Assembly: GCA_028622995.1 (NCBI GenBank)
Contig: JAJQJQ010000004.1
Coordinates: 5,704,001 to 5,768,000 of the forward strand
Length of the DNA: 64,000 nucleotides
From: Panagrolaimus kolymaensis
Taxonomy: Eukaryota; Nematoda; Chromadorea; Rhabditida; Panagrolaimidae
Direction: 5' to 3'
The number at the start of each line of letters is the position of its first letter. The stretch's first letter is position 1. Shown in pieces: positions 22,872-33,265 of this stretch. Position numbers and translations under genes: made by a program. The notes under the pieces are model-generated. The model was not told where the DNA came from. It saw only the letters and a list, made by a program, of their open reading frames with translations, and searched no databases.

Positions 22872-23053
22872 TTGCTATTATTTTCTCCGCTAGTTTTATA
22901 GCATATGCTAATCCTATAAGAATGGAAAAATGACACAAAAATTCATGAAAAGATTTTATTCATACTCTAAACAAACAAAAAAATAAATACCAAAAGACAT
23001 AAAACAAAATAAAAGCATGAAGATAGTGCTTTTAAAATATTTCATTGAAATTA

Positions 23054-23321
23054 TTATGAAGGTCGGCGAATAGCATGCATAATTCCAAATTCTGGAACAC
23101 CATTCGAAATCATGCTATCACCATCATTCAACGTTCGACCTAAAAAAAAGGAGTTAATTCTATTAAAAAAGCAAAGAAATAGACGTACCTTTAATGCGAA
23201 GTTCATATTGTTCAGGTGGAGCAAGTTCAGAAACAAGACCTTTGAGATGAGCGACAGATTGAGTAGGTTGAATTTGAAGTACATGGGTTCTCCCTGACGG
23301 TGCTCTGACGCTAACTTGCAT
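23054..23321 (-). CDS. Small ubiquitin-like protein
   Basis: Two exons, 23189-23321 and 23054-23139, giving 72 aa. It starts MQVSVRAPSGRTHVLQIQP and continues VAHLKGLVSELAPPEQYELRIKG, then RTLNDGDSMI. This follows the ubiquitin fold: the first two strands, the helix with Lys, and a final strand containing GIMHAIRRPS. A TTTCAG acceptor lies 12 nt before the ATG. It lacks the C-terminal Gly-Gly needed for conjugation, ending RRPS, so it is unlikely to be a modifier and may act as a binding module. The sequence is divergent from ubiquitin, SUMO and NEDD8. Confidence 0.65.
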
Positions 23322-24554
23322 ATTTAAGTTTAGACCTGAAACAAACAAAAATTAATAACGATAAAGCGAATGATAATATTGCAGAATGAAAAACACGACA
23401 CGTTATACACCAAAAACATGGATAAAAAGATTAAGATAAAGCTTCATAATGGATAAAAGAAACATTCAACGATATCAAGGAATAGCAAGGAGTAAATATA
23501 AAAGGGAGCGATGACGATATGCATTGATTTAGAGGCAAAAAATAATAGAATAAAATATTCACGCATCTAAAAAGGTGACGAAGGAAGAAAAAATGGAAGA
23601 AGACAACAACCAGGACGCAAAAATAAGAAGAAGAAAAATGATGGAAAAAAATGCTTGAATGCTGACTAACTTTTTTGGAGGCATCGATCGTCTCGCTCTT
23701 TTACAATATTTCGTTTTAAAAGAAAGAGGGTATTTGAAAATGTTAACGTTTTTTTGTTTGAAAAATTTGGCAAAAAAATTTTTGATTGATAAAATAGTCA
23801 ATGCTTCTTGCTTTTTTTTGTACCAACGTTGGTTTTATTTGACAACTTTATTAAGGGGCATAGTTGATAAAAATTTAACGGGTTTCATTTTGCTTATATT
23901 TATACTTGCTATATTTTTTCTTTGAAATTTTTTGATTTGCTTTAGTGTTGGAAATTTTGAGGGTTTTGTAATAAGTTAAAGCGTATGAAACTAATAATAC
24001 TAGTTGTTGTTTCACATACACTAAACTTCAATCGCCGTTATTATGCTAGCAGTTGTGGTTTAAAATAAATAAATTTTTGGGCATCCAAATGTGAAAGATT
24101 TGAATAAATTTAGGCGAGGCTGCTTGAAGGGATTTTACCACATTTATTATTTTATTTCATATTATGTTTGTTTGTAAGGATTTAAAACTTTAAACGTATG
24201 CATTAGAGTTACAACTTGAGGGTTTGGTCACTTTTAAGATAAAAATGTCAAAATATTTTCATATGTCATAGGTCAAAGTTCGTTTTTTATTTACTCGTGG
24301 GAGGCATGACCTAAAAAATCCCCTTTTTTTCTTTGGCATTGATTTGCTTTTTTTTTGTATGACATTTAGGATGAAATATTTTTTTTTGTTTGACCTCTTC
24401 GTTTTCCAAAATAAGCAAATAAATGAGGAGGAGACAAACCATAAATGTTGCAGGCTGTTTCTTTGTTAATAAACCATGGTCAGTGATCATCATCAATTTC
24501 TTTTCGACTTTTTTGTGCCATTGTTTTTTTTTGTACTTTTTTTCTGACTTAGAT
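23322..24554. other. AT-rich intergenic region
   Basis: About 1.2 kb upstream of the ubiquitin-like gene, ending at the target duplication of the MITE. Phe/Lys-rich open frames here have no support. A near-direct repeat of TGTCA..GTCA type is not convincing. I see nothing else. Confidence 0.45.
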
Positions 24555-24699
24555 AAAGGTCCGGCACTTCTATAGATGTGCTCCCCGCTTATTTTTTATT
24601 ATTTTTTCATTCTTTTTTTCATTCATTCATTCCATTATTTTTTTAGATTTTATTTTCCTAAATTTTTTAAGAAAAAAGGTGATAATTCTTTTGTTTTTA

Positions 24700-24990
24700 G
24701 GATCTGGATCTTTAAGATTCTTTTGGAGATCTCCTTTACGGGTTCTGGATCTTTAAGATTCTTTTGGGGATCTCCTTTATGGTTCTGGATCTCTAAGATT
24801 CTTTATGGGTTCTGGATCTTTAAGAATCCTTTATGGTTCTGGATCTTTAATAACCTTTACGGGTTCTAGAAAGATTCCTTTATGGATTCTTGATCTTTAA
24901 GATTCTTTTTATAGGATCTGGATCTCTAAGAATTTTATTGGGTTCTAGAAACTTGATTCATTATTGGATCTAGATCCTTTAACGTTTTAA
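24700..24990 (+). repeat. GGATCT/TTTAAGATTC minisatellite inside the MITE
   Basis: Irregular repeats of about 35-45 bp built from GGTTCTGGATCTTTAAGATTC plus a variable TTTTGGGGATCTCC part. Repeats decay toward the right end (GGTTCTAGAAACTTG). Confidence 0.7.
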
Positions 24991-25044
24991 AACACTTCAA
25001 ATTTCGAACTTATATATGATTAACTTTTATATGATTGAAAAAGA

Positions 25045-25118
25045 TGTATCGGTAGTCGAGTGGTCAGGAGCTACTCGTCCGATCTGGCAATTTATCAGAA
25101 AAGTTCGATTACACTAAG
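25045..25118 (+). repeat. tRNA-like block inside the MITE
   Basis: GGTAGTCGAGTGGTCAGGAG resembles the D-arm/A box of a Leu- or Ser-type tRNA. AAGTTCGATTACAC resembles a degenerate T-arm/B box about 45 nt later. Probably a captured tRNA-derived sequence, not an active tRNA. Confidence 0.35.
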
Positions 25119-25371
25119 AAAAAAAAAGAATGAAAAAATAATAAAAAATAAGCGGGGGAGCACATCTATAGAAGTTCCAAAGGTCCTTTCAATTTTTAAC
25201 TACTTACGATAAACCAAAAACTATCCAGTTTTCCACTTCCCATTATTGATACAAATAACGACTTACTGGATTATGCGATACTAAAATAACCACATTTTTT
25301 AACGACGAATAAAACCTGATTGAAACTTTAATTTATTTTAGAGCAACTTTTTTTTGACTACCAATTTTAAA

Positions 25372-27444
25372 ATGGTATCGGAAAAAGCGAAAAATTTATT
25401 TCAACCATATAAAGAAGAATGCGATGATTTAGAAAAGAAACTAAATGAATGTGAAAATGGTGAATTACAAAGGAAACTTTTGGAAGAATTTTCTGAAAAT
25501 AATATTTTACTTCCAGGATTTGCGAGTTGGAGATTAGCGTGAGTCTAAAGTTTTTGTCAAAGAAAGTTTTCGTATATGCAAATATTTTTAGAACAGAAGA
25601 CCCAATGTCATATCCCCTTTATAAAAAGATCATATCTCGAGCGCTTTATGATTTTTATGAAAAATTGTTGCTTAATACAATTTGGGAATATAAAAAATCG
25701 TTTGAACAAGAAGTTTGAGACACATTTTTTAAAGTTAATAGAAATATAAAAGTAATTTTTAGCAAAAACCATTTAACCGAATAATGAGTTACCATAACTT
25801 AGAAAATCTTCGAAATGAATGTATGGAAATAATTGGAACTTCCGAACTTGCTCCATTTCTCCTTGAAAAATTAAAATATCCTCATTCAAAGTTGAATGTA
25901 ATTTATGAGTTTTATAATGAATTTTCAAGTGCGTTTTGTTACGAAAACATAAGTTAACCATAATAGCTTAAATCCAATTAACTTAAGTCCTTCAATAATT
26001 TTTAGCTGAACCGATATCTTGTTGCGAAATAGAAAAATTTGTTAAACAAGAAAATGAAATATATTTAAATATTAAAAAGGTAGAAGATGACGTTTATTTG
26101 TGGTTTGACGCTTTACTTCAAACCAATGATGAAAGATTTATTGTTCAAAATATTGAAGCTAAATTATGCACTCATTATCTTGAAATGTTTGATCTTTGGA
26201 AAATTTATATTGATTATTTAAAAAATAAAGATATGGAAGTAAGTATAAAATCTTTACTTCGATTAACTAATAATTTTTTTCACTTTTTAGGCAGCCTTTG
26301 AAGTTTATTATCGTTATCGTCGTATATTTCTTAAAGATACAAGCATGGATTCAGATGATTTTAGAGACTTTAAAAATAAAGGACCACCTCAAAGTCAATA
26401 TTTACATCAAATGAAATTTCAACAACCAAAACCCCAAACCTTAATTCCGGAAGAATTGAAACCTTTTCAACGATTTCCATTTAATTCAATTTTTCGTAAC
26501 CAAGAATTTCCTTTTCATGCAACTCTATTAAATTATATTCTTTCTAAAGCTTCACCAGAAATAATTCAAAAGTTTTATAAGAGTTGCAAATTATTTTATT
26601 TCAAATTTGAAAAACCCATTTGTCACTCTCTTTTTGTTGGTGCAAATGAACGATTTAAAAAACCCAAATATTTTCAACAATCTTTGATTTTAAGCAGCGA
26701 AGAAAAAAACTCAAATGAATTATTAAAGAATTTTTGGTTAGCTAATTCCTTCGTTGTTGAAACTAAGAATTTAAATGATGGCGAAAATAATAATTTGTGT
26801 GCTAAAATTTTACCAAAATTAGGTGCTTGCAGTATTCGATATTTGACTCTCATCAATCAAACCATTTCTATTTCACAATATAATTATTTAACAGAAAGTG
26901 AAAATATTAAAAAACTCGAACTTTTTGGTGGCTCAATCACTTATGATTCCGAAGAAGAAAATGGCGGCGATGGCGAACCAATATTATTAGAAGATTTATT
27001 AAAACGATTACCAAATCTTTATCATTTTGAGTAAGTTTTTAAATAAAAATGTTATTTAAAAAAACTTCCAATTTAATTTTAGAACAGATATAAAATTTGG
27101 ACTTACATCAAAAACTGGGGTGAAAATTAACAATTTAAAATTTAATAAAAAATTTATGTTCTTTAATATTAAATTTTATGATACTTTGATTGATGCCTAC
27201 GAATTTGCTGTCTTCGTTCATGTAAGTACTATTTTAATTTGATTAAAGATTTTCTTAACTTTTATTATTTTTTAAGAACAATATCCCAAATCCAAATAGA
27301 CGTAATTTAAAATTTAGTTATGCAGGTGATGATTTAAGTGTATTGGATGAATTTTGGAATAATTATATTTTACACATCAAAAATTTATCAAAAGGAGAAA
27401 ATATCAATGATTTGCATCTTCCCTTTTTTTATCCTCTGCAATAA
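25372..27444 (+). CDS. PRP39-like HAT-repeat region fused to nematode F-box-like family domain
   Basis: Seven exons: 25372-25538, 25592-25712, 25763-25928, 26006-26238, 26291-27030, 27083-27221, 27277-27444, giving 577 aa. Residues 1 to about 250 are helical. The piece IYLNIKKVEDD..LWFDALL, then MFDLWKIYIDYLKNKDME and AAFEVYYRYRRIF, follows the HAT pattern of PRP39 (compare [19 protein letters not shown] and [13 protein letters not shown] in the true PRP39 at 56849). From about residue 290, RFPFNSIFRNQEFPFH, YILSKASPEIIQKFYKSCK and later LEDLLKRLPNLYHFE match the style of a large nematode F-box-like family also seen at 36325. The joint lies within exon 5, so the fusion is not a simple read-through. 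The function is unknown. Confidence 0.65.
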
Positions 27445-27589
27445 GTTGGATCATTTACAAGAATATTTTTTTGCTTATACGTATCTCTTTTAAATGTTTT
27501 ATATTATACTTTTTATGTTTAGTGAAAAAATAAAAATAAAAAACTGAATTTAATTTAGAATTGGAAAGTCTAAAAAACATAAAGTAGTG

Positions 27590-27850
27590 CTTTCCAGAAA
27601 TTACTCAATGCACAAATTTGTGAAGTTTCAGCTATGGTTTCGGACAATCAAACTTCTGTTTCAGGTAATCAAGAACTTAAATATCTCCATGAAATAATCT
27701 CTTAGTGAAAAAACATTTTTTCGAATGGAATCAACGCAATAAAGCTCAAAACCTAAAGCTTTGATTACAATTAAAAAAACATTATTTTTTAAGACACAGT
27801 TGAAAAAGATCAAAAATTATTTTATCAAGTTCCAGCAAGTTTATCCAACT
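27590..27850 (+). pseudogene. Fragment of the vWA/PPC-like gene
   Basis: Matches 18550-18790 with scattered substitutions: the end of exon 4 (CAAATTTGTGAAGTTTC), the whole intron and the start of exon 5 (GTTGAAAA(A/G)GATCAAAAATT). It has no start or continuation and abuts the second copy of the MSP-containing duplicated block. Confidence 0.8.
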
Positions 27851-27870
27851 GTTGTTACCATGATTGCATC

Positions 27871-29140
27871 GTTTTGATTTTTTTATTATTGATTACAAGA
27901 TGTTACAGTTGAAGTAAAGCCACTTTTCCATTTAGTAAATAAGTGAGTGATGATTTATGAAAAATATTTCAAAATTATGATGGTTGTTGTAAGTTGTTTA
28001 AAGCCAAAATATTTGGAAATAAAAGCTGTTAAAAAAATACTACAAATATTTTGGTTTTTGTAAAATGTTGGCAAACTCGATGAAAGATAGTAATGAAAGA
28101 TTTCAAAGTGATCAAAAATAGATAAGTTGAGAAGGTGAAAGAATAAAACTAAAAGGCATTTTACTAACTGCAATGATGAAAACTCCAGAAGGGATATTGC
28201 TCATTGATAAAGCAAAGCTCTTCAAAACCAAGTTCATAGATCAAAACTTTTTTCATTTTTCTCCGCTAGATAATTCAATAAAGAGATAATGGAATCTCCA
28301 GCTGAAAAATAATGGTTATCAAAATTGATTTGATTTGTCATGGTTTGCAAGATTTTAGTGTGTAGCTCGAGAACCATAAATTCTCCTTACAAATCAAAAC
28401 TATATTATTACACACAGAGAAGAAGTTACGAATGAAAGTTTATCAGACAAATTCATACAAAATTAAAATAAGGAGAGAATTAGATGTTTGCTCGAATTAT
28501 TCAACACATGAGAGAGGAAGAAGGAAAGTTGGATAAGCATCAGTCTTCTTGAAAAGAGTTCCAGCATCGGTATCACTTGCTTTGGCAGGAGTATGAACGA
28601 TGACGATCTTATCAATTTTTGCAGTACCATTTGTACGAATAACTTCAATGTCGGTAGAGCCACCAATTTCGATGAAGGCGAAGACAGGATTGACGCGATA
28701 GAGGACGTTGTCGGAGCATTTGACTTTGACAGCGATGCGTTCACCAGTATTGTTGGTAAGCTTGACCTTGAGAGAACCACCTTCTTTCTTGAATTTGAGT
28801 TCTTTAGGTTCCATTTTGACGTCTTTAGAGGCTCCAGCACCTTCTTTCTTTGAAGCAGTTTCTTTCTTGGAACCAGGTTCTTTCTTGGCAGAGGCTTCCT
28901 TCTTGGATCCAGCTTCCTTCTTATCATCGCCTTCCTTCTTTTCTTCACCTTCCTTTTTTTCATCTTCAGGCTTTTTGGCTTTTGAATCTTCTTTTTCCTA
29001 TAAAATAATGAAATGAGATACTTGTTTAAAATGATGAAACATTAACTTACATCCTTCTTTTCTTCGACTTTCTTTTCATCGCCACCTTCCTTCTTCTCAT
29101 CACCTTCTTTTTTTTCTTCGTCTTTCTTTTCCTCATCCTT
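27871..29140. repeat. 1,270-bp segmental duplication, copy 2 (parental context)
   Basis: Same sequence as 21602-22871. Here the MSP-domain gene continues beyond the right boundary into intact exon 1, so this is the likely source copy. Confidence 0.9.
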
Positions 29141-29744
29141 CTTTTCTTCACCTTCTTTCTTTACATCAGACGCAACACCAGCTTTGCTTCCTTCCTTCTT
29201 CGACTTTTCTTTCTTGTCATCAGCGGCACCAGCTTCATCTTTCTTGGATTTAGGAGGATCATTGTTGTTATCATCTTTCTTTGATTTTGGTGGATCTTCC
29301 TTCTTATCATCTTTCTTGGACTTGGGCGCTTCTTCTTTTTTGTCTTCTTTCTTTGATTTAGGAGCATCTTCTTTCTTGGATTTGGCTTCGTCCTTCTTAG
29401 GTTCATCCTTCTAAAAAAATGTCATTTATAAATATTTGGTAAAAATGAAAATTATAATCACCAACCTTGGGTTCATCCTTCTTGCTTTTGGCTGCTTCAT
29501 CTTTCTTTTCATCTTTCTTTGCATCAGCAGCAGGAGGTGGACCAGCAGCAGCAGATGGAGTACCAGGAGCGCCCATTTTGGATTTAGATGGATCAGCAGG
29601 TTTTGCAGGACCAGCAGCTTTTTCAGGCTTCTTCTTAGGCTTACATTGAATTAATCCAAGAGCTAAACCAGCAGCAGGAACGACGGTTGCAAGAGCATAA
29701 GCTAAAAGCTGACGAAATTGTTCTTCACCAAGGTGTTGAGACAT
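28497..29744 (-). CDS. MSP-domain protein with N-terminal membrane segment and Lys/Glu-rich repeat region
   Basis: Three exons: 29466-29744, 29051-29410, 28497-28997, giving 379 aa. Residues about 12-33 are hydrophobic (LAYALATVVPAAGLALGLIQ), a likely signal anchor. A long region of Lys/Asp/Glu with Pro (PKSKKDD, KKEGDEKKE) follows. The C-terminal 105 residues are a major sperm protein domain: MEPKELKFKKEGGSLKVKL, NTGERIAVKVKCSDNVLYRV and RVNPVFAFIEIGGS. MSP domains form immunoglobulin-like dimers and filaments in nematode sperm and also occur in VAP-type ER proteins. Codons are richer in G/C-ending forms than most neighbours, suggesting high expression. It has a recent 5'-truncated duplicate. 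Confidence 0.85.
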
Positions 29745-29856
29745 TTTGGATCAGTCGACGATGACAGGCACGAGAATTTCAGGAGAGAGGCAGAGAGACT
29801 CAAGCGGAGACAACTGCGGTAGTTAAACTTAAAAGTTTTGAAATGAAGGGTTTGCC

Positions 29857-29864
29857 CTTTTATA
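29857..29864 (-). promoter_or_regulatory. TATA box of the MSP-domain gene
   Basis: TATAAAAG on the minus strand, about 113 nt upstream of the ATG. It suits a strongly expressed gene with a defined start site. Confidence 0.5.
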
Positions 29865-30113
29865 AGAAACCTAGGTAAAAAATTTGAGTGTAAAATCATG
29901 TGAAAAATTTTTATTCAAATTTTCATGCAAATTATATCAAATGTTAGCTTTGTATGGATTTCATAGCGAACAGTTTGAAAAGTGGCGGGAAAGGTAGCTC
30001 TAATCGTTTCACCCTTTTCAGTTGAATCGAAAAAAAACTTTGTTTAGCCTAAAAGTGTCGTCCAAGAATAGTACATTTGTTAACTTTATAATTTTCAGAA
30101 TCTTTTGCTAAAC
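29865..30113. other. Divergent intergenic spacer
   Basis: Short region between the MSP-domain gene promoter and the next + strand gene. ATTTTCAG at about 30090-30098 is a likely trans-splice acceptor for the next gene. Confidence 0.45.
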
Positions 30114-31805
30114 ATGGAAGATAATCCTCAAAACTCCGAAGATCGTTCTCTTCAACCGCCATCGCCTAAACGCATTTGTCAAAGTCCCGCAAATCAATCT
30201 TTTGAACCGCCGCCACCTACTGTTCAGTCAACTTTACCTGAACCTTCTGAAGTTGATGCATTTTGGAAGTTTGCTTATGAAGAAAGAATCAATGCATTGA
30301 TGAATGAAAACATTCGGCTTTTGAATGAAAACGCTTTATTTAAATGGGAGAAGAAGAGAAAGATCGATGAAAAGCCAAATGTCATTAGCCTTGATGATGG
30401 TTCCAAGAAAGAATACGAAGAAAAGCTTGCTCGTGTAAATCAAATAAATGGTGAATTTCTTGAAAAAGTAACTGTCTCTTTACATGTATTACCTATGTTT
30501 TTTAATCTTTGCTTTTCAGATTGCTGCTTTAGAAAGTGTTATTCGTCATGATGATGATTCGATTAATGATCTCAAAGATGAAATTGCTCGTAAAGAACAC
30601 GTCAATGCTGAATTACAAGCAACGAATATTAAGCACGCTGAAAAGGTTTTTATCTTTATTTTATTTCTTGTATGTTCTTCGATCATTGTTTTCAGATTTC
30701 TGCTTTGGAAAAGCAACATGAAATTGATCAAAGAGAAAAGAAAACTCTTGAAGCCGCTCTCAAAGATGAAATTGCTTGTAAAGAACAAGTTAATGCAGAG
30801 TTACAAGCAACAAACGCGAATCAAGCTAACAAGGTTTTTATCTTAATTGTATTTCTTTTATTTTCTTCAATCATTGTTTACAGATTTCTTTTTTGGAGAA
30901 GCAACATGAAATTGATCAAAAAGGAAAGAAAGCGCTTGAAAATACCATAGCTAAACCGAAACAAAGCCGTGCTGTTTTGCAACCTCTTGTTATAAAGAAA
31001 CTTTTCAATCCTACTGGTCAAAAAATTTGGCAATGCTATTCAACTTCAAATGATAATGAAAAGCCTTTATTGCTTTCTGTAGTTGATTCCGAATTACTTG
31101 TTGCTGGTGTTGTCTCTCAAATGGTTCTCGAAGGTGTTATTTCTCAATTTCATGATGATCCATTTCTAACCGATGCTCGAGGTTATAATAATCTCGATGA
31201 ATTTGCTGTTTCTCGTTTACTTGAAAAAGTTTCTGCATGTAATGTTATTGATTTGTATTTGGATTATCAAACTTTGTCATGGATTGAGTATGAAAAGCTA
31301 GTCTCATCTCGAAGTGTTCAAAATCTTTATTTATTTAAAGTTGAAATTGTCAAAGATCGAAATGAAAATTGTGTTCCTCTTGAAACTCTCTTTGAAAAGT
31401 TACCTAACATTCAAAGGTTTGGATAGTAAGTTTTTTTGCCGCCATATTTATTTTTTCTCATAAACTAATACCTTCTTTTTTTAGTTTGTCAAGATCGGGC
31501 ATCACCAAAGAAACATTCAAAAATCTCCTCAAATTTCCTGCTTTCGCAAAGCTTAAAGAATTCAAATTGGATTTTATCCATTATAAAGATTTTGATGCCT
31601 ATGGGTTTCTTAATTTTATGAAGGTAAAATGCTTTCTTTCATTTTTTTTTGTTCATTTGTTTAACTTTTAGAATCATCCAAATACACAGTTTTCTATTGG
31701 GTTTTTGATAATTATTCTTTAAAATATGATAGAAAAGAGCTTGAAGCCATGAAAGAAATGCTTGTATCTCGTTCAACACACAATCAACTTGAAATTATTA
31801 ATTAA
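30114..31805 (+). CDS. Coiled-coil protein with F-box-like family region (paralog 2), frameshifted near its end
   Basis: Six exons: 30114-30467, 30520-30645, 30696-30833, 30884-31425, 31485-31623 and from 31672. Exons 2, 3 and the start of 4 encode the same coiled-coil unit (I(A/S).LE..., then LKDEIA.KE.VNAELQATN), a clear exon triplication in phase 0. The C-terminal half parallels the gene at 20061-21390 (EKLVSSRSVQNLYLFKVEI, TKETFKNLLKFPAFAKLKEF). In the last exon the frame hits TAA at 31720-31722. Moving one base at the T5 run 31702-31706 restores a homologous tail (YDRKELEAMKEMLVSR) to a stop at 31803-31805. This is either a sequence error or a genuinely shortened protein. Confidence 0.65.
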
Positions 31806-32355
31806 ATCTTTTTTGTTTACATACTTTTGTTTTATTATGCATTTTTGTTGTTATTTTTTTGTTTTATTAATAAAAATTTTGTTATTTGTACCATAATATT
31901 TTGCATTTATTTATCTTACAAGCAGGTTCGCCTCATCAAGAAAGTGTTATATTGAACTGTCAAACATCAACATCATTATATTTCTCAATTTTTTATTTGT
32001 TCTCCATCGAACATCATTGAAGCAAGTTGCTTACTCATGTTTTCTAATTTTTGTTGGATGACGTGTTTCTTTAGATAAAATTCTTACAAGTTTTCACTTT
32101 TTTTTCATTAAAATTTTTTTCTGTTTTTTTCTTTCTTTCTTCAAAGCTTTAACTGTTCTTAAATTCAAAAACTGATAAAGGTGTTGGAAGAAGAAAAAAA
32201 CTTATATATGGCCACACCTCTTCTTCCATCTATCTATCTTTGAAAGAAAAGTGTGAAGATTTTCATATTTAAGGAGCTCATAAAAAACTTTATTTTCTTC
32301 ACCTTCATTAATTCTTTCATTTTTTTTATTCTTCAACAACGCCGCAAAAAAAAAA
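31806..32355. other. Intergenic region
   Basis: AT-rich. ACAAGCAGGTTCGCCTC at 31919-31935 is a fragment also found at the left edge of the element at 53.73 kb, so it marks a degraded repeat insertion. No gene is seen. Confidence 0.45.
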
Positions 32356-33265
32356 ATGAAAGGAATTTACTGCTTTTTATTTGTTGCTATTTTTGCTTTA
32401 ACTTCCAACATAGCTGTCAATGCTAATGAAGAGGGTGATGGAGAAGAAGATTTGTTCATTTTTGATGATGAATTATTAGCTGTAAATTTAACCGATCCTG
32501 TTACACGTAAGTATTGACTATTCGCTTGATTTTTTTGATTTCAAAATAAATCAAATTTCGTGAGCTTTTTTTATTTTGTGACAAATGTTACAGTATTACC
32601 TTTTTTGGATACCGGATTTTTCAAAACTCTATCTGTGATATTTTTTGATAAACAAAATTTTCTAAATAAGTGATCATCGATCTTTCTAAATAACAACAAC
32701 TAAAAAGCGATGCAAAAGTATTCAAAGTTTTCGAGGAAAAAAATTAAAAGTTAGATAAGCAGCTTTGTTAATGAAATCTGCGAATTCTAAAAATGCGACT
32801 TTTATAATTCAGCTTTATTATATACAAAATTTCTTTTTAGATATGCTTCATAATGCTTCGGATACAGAAATTTATTATATTCAAGATGTAAATGCAACTT
32901 TGGGAGTAACCATATATCTAACTATTGGCACCGGTTCTGCAAATTTATTGGTATCCAAATCAGATCCAACTTTAGCAAAACATGATTACCAAGCATATGT
33001 AAATGATACAATCCCAGCTCAAATCGATGTTTCACCCGTTAATTTAACAGATAAACCGAAAACCATTTATCTTACTGTTGTTGCAATCGATTATCCCACA
33101 GTCTATAATTTGAGTTATGTAAATCATGATGTTTCATTACCTACAGCAACTCCATTATCCACAACCACAACAAATGGAAGTCCTGCTGCAACAAAGACAA
33201 TTACAGCATTTTCAAATATTTTATTTTTGATGACTGTTTTATACAGTTACTTTTTTGTTATCTAA
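32356..33265 (+). CDS. Small secreted or GPI-anchored protein with one PPC-like domain
   Basis: Two exons, 32356-32506 and 32841-33265, giving 191 aa. It has a signal peptide (MKGIYCFLFVAIFALTSN), an acidic linker, then a beta-rich domain containing TEIYYIQDVNATLGVTIYL, ANLLVSKSDPT and KTIYLTVVAIDYPTVYNLSY. This resembles the two C-terminal modules of the vWA protein at 17290 and bacterial-type pre-peptidase C-terminal (PPC) domains. The end, NGSPAATKTITAFSNILFL, is nearly the same as that of the vWA protein, including the hydrophobic GPI-type tail. Probable NxT/S glycosylation sites are present. It looks like a single-module derivative of the same family. Confidence 0.7.

Larger units (their letters stand above)
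24563..25178. mobile_element. 616-bp MITE with long terminal inverted repeats and 8-bp target duplication
   Basis: Left end GGCACTTCTATAGATGTGCT and right end (complement) GGAACTTCTATAGATGTGCT begin inverted repeats of about 60 bp, continuing through CCCCGCTTATTTTTTATT. AAAGGTCC flanks both sides exactly (24555-24562 and 25179-25186). An 8-bp duplication is typical of hAT, P and Merlin-type DNA transposons; the family is not determined. There is no transposase. The interior carries a GGATCT minisatellite and a tRNA-like block. Confidence 0.85.

Noticed and set aside
29184..29414. Ser/Phe/Leu-rich + strand frame
   Set aside because: Antisense shadow of the KKDE-rich exon of the MSP-domain gene.
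30114..31000. CRISPR-like or satellite interpretation of the repeated segments
   Set aside because: The repeats are coding exons with introns between them and conserved reading frame.
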